Shown here piece by piece: positions 44,846-57,791 of a DNA stretch of 64,000 nucleotides. The notes below the pieces were generated by a model. The model was not told the DNA's origin, searched no databases, and saw nothing but the letters and a program-made list of their open reading frames with translations. The DNA comes from Ananas comosus (lineage: Eukaryota; Streptophyta; Magnoliopsida; Poales; Bromeliaceae): assembly GCF_001540865.1 (NCBI RefSeq), contig NC_033639.1:3887143-3951142 (forward strand). Direction: 5' to 3'. The translations under genes and the position numbers were made by a program. The first letter of the stretch is position 1. Each line of letters begins with the position of its first letter.

Positions 44846-46994
44846 GAACAGTTTTATGCCATAATAGAACAGTTGTAAAGGTTAAATAGAACACTCTTAA
44901 TAGCTAGCTTTATGATTGTCAACACTCCTTTGTCATAGTAGAATAGAACACTCTTAAGGCTTAATAGAACACTTTTATCAGATTTGCAGTTGCGAACATG
45001 TATGTATTCCAATCTTACCCCTCTTATGACTTAATAAAATATTCTTAAAGCTTAATAGAAGTGTGCTATCAGTTATAGGTTTTATAACAGTTTTATGCTA
45101 TAATAGAACAGTTGTAAAGGTTAAATAGAACACTCTTAATAGCTAGCTTTATGATTGTCAACACTCCTTTGTCATAGTAAAATAGAACACTCTTAAGACT
45201 TAATAGAACAGTTGTAAAGGTGAATAGAACATTCTTAATAGCTTTATGGTTGTGAACAATCTTTTGTCATAATAGAATAGAACACTTTTATGCCATAATA
45301 GAACAGTAGTAAAGGTTAAAAGAACACTCTATTAGCTTTAGGGTTCTCAACACTCTTTTGTCATAATAGAATAAAGTATTTTTATGCCATAATAGAACAG
45401 TTGTAAAGGTTAATAGAACATTCTTAATAGCTAGCTTTATGGTGTCAACACTCCTTTCTTATAATAGAATAGAACACTCTTAGAGCTTAATAGAACAGTT
45501 TTATCAAGTTTACATTTGCGAACATGTATACATTGCAAATATACTCTTTTATGTCTAGTATAAAGCTTAATAGAAAACGGCTATCATTTTTTTGGTTTAG
45601 AACAGTTTTATGCCATAATAGAACAGTTGTAAAGATTAATAGAACACTCTTAATAGCTAGCTTTATGATTGTCAATACTCTTTTGTCATAGTAAAATAGC
45701 TAGCTTTATGGTTGTCAACACTCTTTTGTCATAGTAGAATAGAACACTCTTAGAGCATAATAGAATACTTTTATTAGATTTTGTCAACACTCCTTTGTCA
45801 TAGTAGAATAGAACACTCTTAAAGCTTAATAGAACAGTTGTAAAGGTGAATAGAACATTTTTAATAGCTTTATAGTTGTGAACAATTTTTTGTCATAGTA
45901 GAATAGAACATTTTTATTGCATAATAAAACAGTTGTAAAGGTTAAAAGAACACTCTATTAGCTTTATGGTTGTCAACACTCTTTTGTCATAGTAGAATAA
46001 AACACTTTTATGCCATAATAGAACAGTTGTAAAGATTAATAGAACACTCTTAATAGCTAGCTTTATGATTGTCAATACTCTTTTGTCATAGTAAAATAGC
46101 TAGCTTTATGGTTGTCAACACTCTTTTGTCATAGTAGAATAGAACACTCTTAGAGCTTAATAGAATAGTTTTATCAATCTTACACTTGCGAACATGTATA
46201 CTTTGCAATCTTACTCTTTTATGTCTATTATAAAGCTTAATAAAAAACTGCTATCATTTTTTTGGTTTAGAACAGTTTTATGCCATAATAGAACACTCTT
46301 AATAGCTAGTTTTATGATTGTCAATACTCTTTTATTAAGCTAGAATAGAACACTTTTATGCCATAATAGAACAGTTGTAAAGGTTAAAAGAACACTCTAT
46401 TATCCTTTACACTTGCGAACATGTATACATTGCAATCTTACTCTTTTATGTCTATTATAAAGTGTAATAGAACACTGCTATCAATTTTTTGGTTTAGAAC
46501 AGTTTTATACCATAATCGAATAATTGTAAAGGTTAATAGATCACTCTTAATAGGCAGCTTTATGGTGTCAACACTCTTTTGTCATAGTAGAATAGAACAC
46601 TTTTATGGTATAATAGAACAGTTGTAAAGTTTAAAAGAACACTCTATGAGCTTTATGGTTTTCAACACTCTTTTGTCATAGTAGAATAAAACACTTTTAT
46701 ACCATAATAGAACAGTTGTAAAGGTTAATAGAACACTCTTAATAGCTAGCTTTATGGTGTCAACACTCCTTTTTTATAGTAGAATAGAACATTCTTAGAG
46801 TTTAATAGAACAGTTTTATCAAGTTTACACTTGCGAACATGTATACATTGCAATCTTACTCTTTTATGTCTATTATAAAGAGTAATAGAACACTGCTATC
46901 AATTTTTTGGTTTATAACAGTTTTATGCCATAATGGAACAGTTGTAAAGGTTAATAGAACACTCTTAATAGCTAGCTTTATGGTGTCAACACTC
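44846..46994 (+). repeat. Complex tandem array (AATAGAACACTCTT type)
   Basis: About 2.1 kb of repeated blocks: TTTTATGCCATAATAGAACA, GTTGTAAAGGTTAATAGAAC, ACTCTTAATAGCTAGCTTTA, TGGTTGTCAACACTC, TTTTGTCATAGTAGAATAG and CACTTGCGAACATGTATAC. Blocks recur in varied order; spacings of about 408 (45600 to 46007) and 418 bases (46421 to 46839) suggest a higher-order unit of about 0.4 kb. The array runs into the gap at 46995, so its full length is unknown. No coding sense. Confidence 0.85.
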
Positions 46995-47019
46995 NNNNNN
47001 NNNNNNNNNNNNNNNNNNN
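46995..47019. other. Assembly gap (25 N)
   Basis: 25 N within or at the end of the tandem array; the true distance is unknown. Confidence 1.
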
Positions 47020-47368
47020 TATATATATGTGATATGATTATGTATTCATTTTGGAAGCTTAAATGTAATCAAGTTGTATTAAAGGTTGAATGGATGTAAA
47101 TGTTGAATGTCAAATGTGATGTAATAGATAGTTATATCTCTCTTTTATTCACTTGTTCATACTTGTGATGCTTGCTCTTGTAATGTTCGGCACTGGTTGT
47201 GCCCTCGCTATTGTTTTGATCATGTATGTATTCAAGTTGATTTCCTGGGAACTTGTTGTACATGATCCGGTTGTTTAGCCTTGGGCGGACAGGGGAGGTG
47301 CTGTCCGTCCGGCGTCTGTTCGACGCGCCCGGATCGGACCAAATTGGTAGCGGTCTCGGGGCGTGACA
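47020..47368 (+). repeat. 3' end of a Gypsy-type LTR, plus strand
   Basis: Ends GGTCTCGGGGCGTGACA with the upstream block GGGCGGACAGGGGAGGTGCTGTCC, the same LTR end (as reverse complement) as at 6893, 49845 and 50847. Its left part is lost in the gap. Confidence 0.8.
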
Positions 47369-49844
47369 GGTACACTTCGGAAAGTCCGAAGGTGTCAAAA
47401 TGAGTAAAAGAGTATTGTGGAAGGTTTTCGAGAGCTAAGAAATAAAATTCTGCAAACTGCAGATTTTCAGCTCTCGGGGTCCCTGGTGGGAGAGATCGGT
47501 CCCCGATGGAAGAGATCGGTCCCCGAACGCGTGAAGAATGAGACAGCCGAAAAATCGGCTAAGTCCCTGAGAACCAGCTCTCGGGAACCGGTCCCTTCCC
47601 GAGAGACCGGTCCCCCAGAGACCGGTCCCCCCAGAGAGAAACCGGTCGCATTGCGCGCAGCAGCTCTGGCTGCGCTGGGAGAGCTCTTGGGGACCGGTCC
47701 CTAGTTGGGGAGACCGGTCCCCGAACCCGAAATCTGCCCAGTCCAGGCAGTGTAATAAAGTAAAAGTTGAGGGGTTTAATTGCATTTTTGCAACCCATAG
47801 AGTATAGTATGGGGGTAAATGAGATGTTTCTCTCATTTCACTCCCTCTCACACTCTCATCTCTCTTTCTCTCTCTAGAAGACAAGAAGGAGAAGAAGAAG
47901 AGAAAGAAAAGGAAGGAAAAGAAGGAGAAAAAAGTAGAGAAGAAGCTATTAGAGTGAAGCAACTCCACCTTCTTCCTCTCTAGTGCAAGAAAGGAGCAAG
48001 CTTAGAGGTAAGCTTTGTCCCTTCTCATGTTAAATCCCAAACTAGGGTTTGGATTAGAGTAAAGATGGTTTTTATAGAATCTCTAGAGTCTTTGAAGTTT
48101 TCTTTTTGCTTCTTTTGAGATCAAGACCATGGGTTTAGTGTTGGAGGTGAAGCTTGAAGGAGAGCTTCATCCCCTCTCATGGTAGAATCCAAACTAGGGT
48201 TTGGATTGAGTTAAAGATGGTTTTAATGGACTTTCTAGAGTAGAATGAAGCTACTTTTGCTTCTCATTGAGATCAAACCCTAGGTTTGATGTATGCTATG
48301 GAGCTAGGGCACCCAAATTGGGGCTTTTGCTCATGGAGATTTCTAAGTGAAATTGACCCTCTAGAACTTGATTGGGGGTATTTCCGACGCGTTGGTGCAC
48401 TCGGATTAACGTTACGAAAAGTCTATAATAAGATATGAGCAAAATGGCCTAAGTTGGCTTCGTTTTGCCGCAGGTAAAGAACAAAGAGTCTAAAAATCCC
48501 AAGAAAATCGTCGGAGCACCTTTGAGAACCTACGAGGTGGGTGGTGCTTTTCAAACTCGTTGAACTTCCCTCTATGCCTAATGTGTCATTCAATTGAGCA
48601 TATGCTTATACATTATTGCATGCATTTTAGGATAAAGTAATGATAATAATGTAATGTCGCATGATTGTGAGTACAACTTGCATAATGTGATGGTTGAGAA
48701 CCTTAAGAATGTCAAAACCCTATATGTGTGCATGAGGTGAAATGTGAGAACCAAAGTGAGGCAAAAGAACAGAGTGACACAATGACATAGATCGAGTGGC
48801 ATTCGATAGTGCAAAGTAAAGTGACACTAGAGTTAGTGTGAGGCAAAGAATCAATGTGATGTAAAGAATAAAGTTAATGACTAAAGTGAAATCAAAGTGG
48901 GGCGTAAAGAACAAAGAATGCTAGAGTTAGCAAAAGTAAAGAAATGTGAAGAACATGATTGCTAGAGTTAGCAAAAGTAAAGAAAGGTAAAGAATAATGA
49001 TTGCTAGAGTAGCAACATAAAGTGATATAAAGAACACTAGAGTTAGTGTAAAGTCAAGATTGAACATATAATCCTTTGAGTTAAGGATTCGATCATACTT
49101 GCTATGAGTTCCGTGCTCGAGGGCGGTCGCTCCCCCTCGGGCGATGCGCTCCGGAGTTATGCATCACGGGTTGGAGTAAACCCGAAGGACGGTCCTAGCG
49201 GGTGAGTTCCTGCGATGATGGACTTAATGTGAAGCAAGTTAATGTGGCGAAACCCTCGGGTTAGCCTTGAAATTAAAGAACAAAGAGTAAAGAATAAAGA
49301 ACAAAGAGCAAAGAATAAAGAACAAAGACAAAGTGTAAAGTGCAATGAACGAAAGAACTTGCATAATCTACATATGTTAATGTTGAGCATATTTCCTGCT
49401 TATTGTTCAGGCATATTAACATCATATTATAGATTGGTTACTATATTCAGCTTATCCTTTCTATTATGCCTGAGTTAGTCCTAGTGGGAAAGTCGGTGAT
49501 GTTGAGGCCAAACCCACTGGGAACTTTGTTGTAGTTCTCACCCCACTATTTCCACAGAGCCCGGACCGAGCGAGCCGGCGAGCGACCGAGGTAAAGGTAT
49601 CGCGCCTTAGTCAGAGGCCACCAGAGTTGGGTGTATATTTTGTTAGTAGTTACCCTTTACCATCTTTTGTACTTGATGATTAGTAATGTAAAGAAAAGAA
49701 TATAAAGCACCATTTTGAGGTAAATGTGATGTAAGAAAGACATGGTGAAATGACGTAATGAATGTAAGGAATCGAAAATGTACAAGTTGGATGTAATGTA
49801 TATGATCTAAATTGAATCATTAGTACAAAAGTGAATGCTAGTCT
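47369..49844 (+). repeat. Gypsy-type LTR, plus strand, 3' end missing
   Basis: Same LTR family as 6893-9383 (opposite strand), with matching order: GAGACCGGTCYC palindromes (47480-47720), CT-rich leader with GAAG repeats (47820-47960), a block GCTTCGTTTTGCCGCAGG (about 48460) and TACGAGGTGGGTGGTGC (about 48530), a region of GCAAAGAACAAAGAGT-type simple repeats, and CCCACTGGGAACTTTGTTGTAGTTCTCACCCC near 49510. The usual end GGGGCGTGACA is absent; an inverted copy begins at 49845. No intact ORF is supported. Confidence 0.7.
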
Positions 49845-50846
49845 TGTCACGTCCCGCTTTCGCCAATTTGGTCGATCCGGGCACGTACACAGACGCCAAA
49901 CGGACAGAACCTCCTCTGTCTGCCCAAGACTCAACAACAACAAGTACATGTATAAAGAAATAAACAATTCCCAGGATAACATTTCAATATACATGGCTTG
50001 CACGAGGGCAAGCAACAATCACAAGTGATAGTAAGCTAGCTATACTGAAAATTCACTGTAATTTAAAACTTTCAAACTAAACTTTACATAACTGAATATG
50101 AAAACATTTAGTTATTTACATGCTTTATAATACATTCATTTACATGTCTCTGTACATCAAAATGTGTAACATGAAACCAAAATGGTAAACTACTAAACTC
50201 TGGTGTCAGCTAGCTAAACTGCGGGGCTCTTGCCACGATCCTCGGCCACACCGCTCGCACTGAAACCTGTATGGTTAGTGGTATGAGAACTACTGAAAGT
50301 TCCCAGTGGGTTCGGCCGCCGACCTCGCCGACTTACCTACTAGGTCTATTCAGGCATATGTAGGCAAGAAAAGTAGATAGATAGTAACCAAATAAACATG
50401 TAACTACTACAATGCCTGTACAAAGCTGAAGGAAGTAGTATAGGAAAACTGTAAATATGCATGCATGCTGTAATGTATCAATACTCAATAAGTCTAGCTA
50501 ACAACTTGGTTAACTGTAACTCACCAACTCAATCCCTGGCGGGCCCTAAGCTGCCTCCCGACGGGACCGTCTGCTGGACAGATACTTTAGTCCAAGGGCA
50601 CATACTTTAGCCCATCAAGTGACCACTCCGGAGCGCACTGTCTGGGGGGAGCGACCACCACCAAGCTAGAAACAGACTATATGAGTAAGATCTGATCCTC
50701 CTTTAGAGGATTTAGCCAATAGCAATGTTACACTTTACTTTAACTAGCTCTTTATGCTAGTTTCACAATTTCATTTCTCGAGGCTAACCAAATCTCTAGT
50801 TGAATGTCACCAAGTTTACTATTGTTATAGTCCATGCATTCATAGG
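49845..50846 (-). repeat. Gypsy-type LTR fragment, minus strand
   Basis: Starts TGTCACGTCCCGC and carries the shared blocks CCTCTGTCTGCCC, GCTTGCACGAGGGCAAGCAA, TTCCCAGTGGGTTCGGCCGCC and CCTCCCGACGGGACC, then is cut at 50846 by a further LTR of the same family. About 1 kb of the expected 2.5 kb remains here. Confidence 0.75.
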
Positions 50847-53466
50847 TGTCACGCCCCGCGACCGCTACCAATTTGGTTCGGCCCGGGCGCGTCGAACAGA
50901 CGCCGAACGGACAGCACCTCCCCTGTCCGCCCAAGGCTAACCACAAGATTGTGTACAACAAGTCCCCAGGAAAATAACTTGAATACATACAGAATCGATA
51001 ACTGCAACGAGAGCACAATCAGTGCAAAACAACCAAGAGCAAGATACAAGTATAGAACATACAAGTAATGATAAAGAGAGAGCATCTATCTATTACATTC
51101 ATTCAGCCTTTATAATACAATTTGATTATACATTAAGCTTCTAAACATAATATAAAGCTTACATCTTCCAAAATATAAACATTAACTTACATTCATCCTA
51201 GAATATCTCACATCCTATACATCATCTACTCTCAAAGCATAAAAGGTGACTCTAATGCAGAAATAGGAAAGTTAGGACTAATGCAACGTAGGGCGGTAGG
51301 CCCTTACCGCGATCCTCGCCGCGTGAACTCGCGCTCGGCTCTGTAGTAAAATGGGGGTGAGAACTAACTTCGCTTAGTTCCCAGTGGGTTCTGGCCGCTG
51401 ACTCCGACCGATCTTCACCACTAGTTCCAAGTTGGGCACAGTATGATACAGTCGATAGATAGATAGTATAAGGAAAAGCGGTAAAGACAGGAGTATAAGT
51501 ACTCTTACTATGCTCAATCATAAATATATGAATGCATGATTACAATGAAAATTAGGTAAGCAATTAACATGTTAGTATGTCAAAGGTATAGCTATGTTCA
51601 CTCATTCGTTACCTCATTTTACTTGTGTCCGATTAATTCATGGCTTACGAAGCTAGCCTACAGCTCACAGCCAACTCGAGGGTATGGGAGGGTCAACTCG
51701 CACTACGAACGAGACCGTCTGGCAGGGGCAAAATAGGCACACCTTGGGACCCACAAGTAGGCGATCCCACGTGACCACCATCCGGAGCAGCAACTACTTG
51801 TTGTGGGGCTTCCATCAGCAAGATTTAAAACAGACCGTAGTGCAGCTTGATCAATCCTCATCTCGAGAATACCTATCCTCTATGGTTACAACATCATACA
51901 TGTAGTCCGATAGTTGATTAACTACGTACGATCATATGTCACTCGTTTTTTGTTTACGTATCAACTTAGATGCCTCGTTCTTTACCAGAGTTTCCATGCA
52001 ATAGCAATCATTACTAAATTCCCCATCCACATTTATCAATTCATTATAGGGTTCCACATACATATATTTAATACCATCAAGCAATGTTAGATATTAGTAC
52101 TAAGCAAATACATTTTTACAAAGAACTGTAGGTATAGACGCAAACATTTTTATCATCCGCTATAATGCAAGCGATGCAGTAATGCCAATTCAGTTCAATA
52201 TTAAACTGTAGACTAAAAGGGAGCCCGATTTGCTTCGGGATGGCACACCAACCTTATTATAACATTTCGATTTGATCGTGTGCATCGCAATCGGCTTCTG
52301 CGGCGCACGCCGACCGGGCTCGACCAACTCAGCGTGACTGCAAAGACTACCTATCCGGCGATCCATCTGCTTCTGGAGTTTATTCCCAGACACACGATTG
52401 CCTACGATTCCATTTCCAACGATTTTGGATAGTTTATCCGCCGCGAGCTGCGGCAATCTGTACCAGTAATCGGGCTCGTTCTTCGATATCTTTTGTAACG
52501 GGCTTGAAGATTGCCAAACGTCGCTTCCAACGGTTTCTTGACCTTCAATTAGTTTTATACAACACATTTTTTTTAAGATCAACTCATCATATTTGCAAAA
52601 TAGGCATTTAGAGCCTAGATTTGCTACTTAGTGCAAAAATCCACTTAAAACCCTTGGATTCTAAGTATCCATTCATTTAGCTCGTATGGATGGCTACTAA
52701 ACCATTTCTATATAGATTAGGATCAAACTCTAGAAATTCTACTGAGAGTGTATTAAGCTTATTCCTAGGTTTGGTGGACCGTCCAAAGGGTGGAGAGGAA
52801 GAAGAAGATGATGGTGGTGATGCATGCTTCCTCTATCTTCTGCCTCCTCTTCTTCTTTCTGTTTTTTTTTCTCCTCTTTCTTTCTGTTCTTCTTCACTTT
52901 AGAAGAGAGAGAGAGGTGGTGTTAGAGATGATAGGGAATGAAGAGAAGAGAGATAAACCCTCTCTTAATCTGCATAATGCTAAAGGCAATTAGGCCCTCT
53001 AAACTTTCACTTTTTATGTACATTGCCCCCGCCCTTGGGGCCATTTTCGCGCTCGGGGACCGGTCCTTGCGGTGAGAGACCGGTCCCTGAGAGACCGGTC
53101 CTTGGCTGAGAGACCGGTCCCCGAAGGTCCAGAACTCAGCCTCAAGGACTTAGCCAAATTTTCAGCTTTTTCACCGTTTCTTCTCCGTTTTCACCCGTTT
53201 TCGCTCGTTTGACCTCCGATTCGTCTCAAATCGAACCGAGACTCTCCAAACATGTTTCCAAACATGTTTTCATCATCTTTCGATCCTCGCTAATGCCGGA
53301 TTTAGCTCACGGCCCAACATGGCCTTTCGGCTCCGTTTTAGCGCCTATGCGCATCGAAACGCCCGAATGCTTCCGGACCTCACCGAACTTCACCGGAACC
53401 TTTCAAATGGTCTTCCAACAAAATGTACACCGTAACTTCATGATTTTAGAAGTCCGATACCTTACA
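50847..53466 (-). repeat. 3' LTR of a minus-strand Gypsy element
   Basis: 2620 bp, starting TGTCACGCCCC and ending CCTTACA on the plus strand (TGTAAGG...GGGGCGTGACA in element sense). Palindromes of GAGACCGGTC type lie at 53056-53121. The adjoining sequence at 53467 is the complement of a polypurine tract, so this LTR is the 3' LTR of an element whose body lies at higher coordinates. A minus frame of 130 aa at 52190-52582 lies within it; unrecognised and probably part of the LTR. Confidence 0.8.
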
Positions 53467-53510
53467 TCCTCCCCTCCTTAATAAGAGTTTCGTCCTCGAA
53501 ACTAACTCAC
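53467..53510 (-). other. Polypurine tract and last codons of a Gypsy polyprotein
   Basis: In element sense AAGGAGGGGAGGA precedes the LTR start TGTAAGG. One frame upstream reads FEDETLIKEGRM and then a stop that overlaps the LTR start, the kind of ending seen in Gypsy polyproteins; the alternative frame SRTKLLLRRGG is also plausible. Confidence 0.55.
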
Positions 53511-54015
53511 CTCAAACCCAATTCACACCCTAATTCTCTTTATTGAGTGACAAGGGGTATAGTGCACTTTTGCATCTCGGAGTGGCCTTTCACTCATTGG
53601 AACTATCCGAAGGCCCACTACGGAGGACGTGAGACTAATTTCGCACATTTGCTGTATGTAAGTCCAAAAGTACATTACGGGTCTCCGTCATTCTGGGTGG
53701 TAGCGCAAGTCGAAACTCAACGACTCTACGCGCTCCGCACCATTCACTAACTGGCCCACTAAGGCCAAACCACTTCCTCCGAGACCGGGACTACCCGCTA
53801 TTCTCATGGTGTGGAGCTATCAAGAATGCACCAATAGTCATATGGTCCACCACCATGACACAACACACACGGGTAAGCCCTCTTGAATCACCTGAGTGTC
53901 AACAAAGCGGCGCTTCGCCACTTTGGCTATCCAAGAGTTCGTATTTCTCATTTACGACTCTTGGTCACTTTCACCATCCCTCTAGGGGTCACACTCCAAT
54001 TCGATCACCAATATT
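53511..54015. other. Unassigned stretch before the second gap
   Basis: Not recognisable as Gypsy pol, although it follows a Gypsy 3' end. No ORF is supported. It may be the interior of the short-LTR element whose primer site is at 54244. Confidence 0.35.
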
Positions 54016-54115
54016 NNNNNNNNNNNNNNNNNNNNNNNNNNNNNNNNNNNNNNNNNNNNNNNNNNNNNNNNNNNNNNNNNNNNNNNNNNNNNNNNNNNNN
54101 NNNNNNNNNNNNNNN
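54016..54115. other. Assembly gap (100 N)
   Basis: 100 N, a conventional size for a gap of unknown length. Confidence 1.
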
Positions 54116-54411
54116 GTGAGACTTATCTCACTAGCCTTTGTCATTCTGACCTGACTTAGTCTGTCAATCACCGACCCTGGCTTAGTTTGTCATTACAACC
54201 CTGGCTCAGCCAAGACTCATCTCACACTTCCGGCTGGTGAACTGGCTCTGATACCAAGTGTAATGACCCAACCTGCTAGCAATAATAACTCGTTAGGCCA
54301 AAACCACCGACCCAAAATGCTTAAGCCCAATTATTATTACTAGGGTAGAATCCTTTATATACTCAATGACAACTCTATTTCCATCCGATGTTGGACTATT
54401 GGGGTGTCACA
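54116..54411 (-). mobile_element. Short LTR (153 bp) with primer binding site, incomplete element
   Basis: In element sense the LTR (54259-54411) runs from TGTGACACCCCAATAGTCC to GGGTCATTACA, with a TATA-like TATATAAAGG near its middle. Two bases later comes TGGTATCAGAGCC (plus-strand 54244-54256), a perfect initiator-Met primer site. About 130 bases of interior precede the gap, including CTTGGCTGAGCCAGGG and TAAGCCAGGG repeats. The short LTR suits a TRIM or small LTR element. The other LTR is not in view. Confidence 0.7.
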
Positions 54412-55144
54412 ATAGGTCTCGGAGCTATTCAAGGCCAATGCCCTTACTATCCATTTGCAGATATGAGCACTATCACCATAGGGATGAGGATATAAAATAG
54501 TGCTCCTCACAACTACCTGTTCGACTTGTTTCTACCCATTGAACCTGCAACAGGTTTGGTTGCCGTCGCCGGTAACTTCTATTGTAGGCTGAGCCCCATC
54601 CTCTCGACGATTCTAGGATCACTATCCTACTATCCTAAATAATCCCTTCGTAAGCTAATCAGCCAAATTATTCGTAGATTTCACAAATTCCAATCCAAAC
54701 ACATTTTCCATCAAATTCTGTCAAATGAACTTATGTCTTACTTTAATAAATCTATTCATCTTAGTCTCCACATTCTCTTGTGCACACTTATCTATTGCAG
54801 ATCTACAATCACAATGAATACATATAGGTGCTAAAGGTCTCTCATCAGTGGCAAATCATAAAGAAACTCTTTAATCCATTTAGCTTCTGCTACATTAGAA
54901 TCCAAAGCTATAAGTTCAAATTCCATAGTACTTCTAGCAATAAAAAATTGTTTAGTTGATTTTCAAGAAACAGTTGCTCATACTAGGAGAAAAAACAAAT
55001 CTAGTAGTCTTTACATCAGCTGTATCACTAATCCAATTAGCATCACTATATCCTTCCAACACTGCAGGAAAACCAATGTAATGTAATCCACAAGATACAG
55101 TCCCTTTCAGATATCTCAAAACTCTTTTTAAAGCATTCCAATAC
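54412..55144 (-). pseudogene. Copia RNase H / pol C-terminal relic
   Basis: In minus sense, from 55144 down: [32 protein letters not shown], then in another frame QFFIARSTMEFELIALDSN, WIKEFLYDLPLM, CDCRSAIDKCAQENVETKMN, FIKVRHKFI and NNLAD. These are the connection and RNase H parts of Copia pol (GYSDADW, STxxE, CDNxSA, RxKHI equivalents). There are several stops and frame changes. The relic is cut at its N-terminal side by the Gypsy LTR at 55145. Confidence 0.85.
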
Positions 55145-57791
55145 TGTAACACACTGAACTTTTGCAAATTGCAGAGTTCGAGTGTGTGGAAGGCAATGTG
55201 GAACTATCCTACATATTCTAAAAGGCTTGGACAAGTTTTTGGACAAGTTAGAGGGTGATTGGAAAGCTAAAAACAAGAAAGTGCATTGATCTGGCGAAAT
55301 CAGTGTTTTCTGCTTGCTGTACCGGTACTGCCATTACCTTGTACCGGTACAGACTGGCAGAAACATGGCAGCAAGGGTCTTTTGGTCATTTCACATCTTG
55401 ATCCCTATCTAATTGACCCAGCACGACTCTGGGAGCTCAGTAAAGGTTGCTGGAGCTCAGGAGAGTGTTCTTCCACCTTCCTCTCTCTCTCTCTCTAGGA
55501 TTTTTCTCTCTCTACAAAGAATTCGACGATTTCGCTCGTTTTCGTCGCCTCGCTCGATCTTCGCTGGTTGCGGGTGTCACAGAGCTCACGTGGACGTGTG
55601 AGAGAGTATTTTGGAGAGCTTTTCGCAGCTCTGAACCAGTGAGGTGCTGGTTGGAAGCTTGAGAAGGTAAACGACTTGATTTTCTCTATTATCAACGTTC
55701 TATTAGTCGATTATGTGTTGCTTTTGAAGTTTTTGCTTCCAACTGACTTAAACTGAGATTTCAGCTTTTAAAGATGAGCTAATTAGATGTGAACTAACCT
55801 TCTTAGACCAGGGATAAGCTACTTTAAAGCTTAATTGAAATTATTAGCCATTTATGAAGCAAAATCGGAACGAAATGCAATTGTTTGAGCAATTGGGGAT
55901 TATTTCTTCGCAGCAGGTCTTTGAGCTTCGTTGAGCTGAACTTGTACTCTTAGAAGCTGGTTTGGAAGCTACTCTAACCAAGGGTAAGCAGGAATTTCCG
56001 TTAGAAATTTAATTTCGCAAGAATTGAACCATATAAGCTCATATACAAGCATTTTGACGCCGTTTCGGTATTGTTCGCAGCGAGAGGATATTTGACCTTT
56101 GGGCCGCCTTCGTTTGGCATTGGAGGGCCTTCTGGAAGCTGAACGTGAGGTAATAAACTGAGCCAAAACAGGGAATTAAGCTTCCCCTTCGTATTAATTG
56201 AGAATTTGCCGAAATTGGATTTTTATGTAATCACTTCGATTTGCAGCAGGGCTGAGGCCTAGTAGAGCTGAATTACGGACTTTTGGGGACTGATTGGAGC
56301 CTAGTACTAGGTGGGTTTGACCTAACCAGAGCAAGTGAAGCTCCCCTATATTCTATATGTACCATAGAGTTGGTATAGTTATGCGTGATTGTGAGTAATG
56401 TGATTGGTAAAGTACGCGCATCATGTGGCCATAATGTTGATCTAATTGAAATAGAATCTCTATGAAGTAGAGAATCTTCATGCACAAAAGTATTCGTACT
56501 CCTGTCAGTTTAGTTGAGTAATTATGAGACAAGTTATTATGCTCATGTAAAGTAGAGAACCATGACATTCTCTTTTTGCTTGCTTGAGTACAAAGTAGAA
56601 AACAATGACATTCTTTTGACTCTAAAGTAGAGAACCATGACATGCTTTGGGACTATGTTGGTAGTGCCATGATAGTGAAAAGATTCTAATGCCAGGTGTA
56701 AATTAGCATTACTCTTGCATGCTTACTAAACTAGTGGATTCTAGTTGTTGTTAATATTTGTTATATTGAAATTCCGATCGAGGATCGAGACTGAGAATAT
56801 TGCAAATGAAAATATGATAATTGAGACATGTGGACAGTGGAATATGCTTGCTTGCCATCGTGCTCATTCGCACACGCTTGTGAGGGTCGCTCCCTACAAG
56901 CCGGCACTCCGGAGTTGGCCTACGCGACAGTTGCTCGCCCGTGCGGGATTGGGTGCCGAAGTGGATTGTCGTGGGGAGTGTATACTACCACGGGGCCATT
57001 AGGTGCGGCACAAGCCGGACTATCTTGAGTAGATCCCTATGAATGAAAGAAAAGTGCTAAAGGAAATGGAACAGTAATGAATGATTACCAGTTACAGTGT
57101 ACAGTAGTTACTTACATATTTATGCTTATGTTCATACTTATAGTAGTTGTTATGCTTCTATTATTCAGTTGATTCATTACTGTTGAGACTATGATTACAT
57201 GTGCTTACATGCTCATTACTTGTTAGCATTGCATAAGTATATAAATCATGCAATTACTACTTTTGCTTCATTCAGTACATCATGAGCCTAGTGGTGTAAT
57301 TCGCCGAGGCTGGCGGCTGACCCACTGGAAACTATTGTTTATAGTTCTCACGCCCTTTTGGTGGTTGTTTTTTTTACAGAGCCGTCTACAGGAGAGGCTA
57401 GGGATCGTGGCAAGGGAGTCACGTCTAGCTAGACATTGCTAGAAGCATGCTAGTCGATCACCTTGCTACTCGGGCTACGGCCGAGGGTGATGTCCCTATG
57501 TATAGAGAGACCACCATTGTATCTATTCTTTTGTATACCTCGTGATGTATATGTACTTTGTGGACAGTCACTACGGTTTTGATACTTTCTCTTTTAGTCG
57601 AGATTTTGGATTGTACACTCTTTGTTCTTTTGCCGATAGTATATCGACTTGTACTTTGCTCTGATATCATGATAGGATTTTTACTATGTTTCTTCCTATC
57701 GACTTGTTTCTTGTAGACGCCTTATATACTGCAGGTGTATGGCGGGTCTGTACCATACCGGATATGCTTCCGCTGGTATCCGGGCATGACA
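55145..57791 (+). repeat. 5' LTR of the plus-strand Gypsy element at the window end
   Basis: 2647 bp, TGTAACACACTGAAC to CCGGGCATGACA. The first 1.5 kb is nearly identical to the LTR starting at 62489, so this insertion is recent. Two GTACCGGTAC palindromes lie at 55319-55350. No primer site follows: the next sequence is an integrase fragment, see the next entries. Confidence 0.88.

Noticed and set aside
46421..47099. Repeated frames starting MYTLQSYSFMS
   Set aside because: They are the same tandem-repeat block read twice; not genes.
47435..47968. 177-codon minus-strand frame with Phe/Ser-rich end
   Set aside because: Runs through LTR palindromes and a GAAG repeat; composition artefact.
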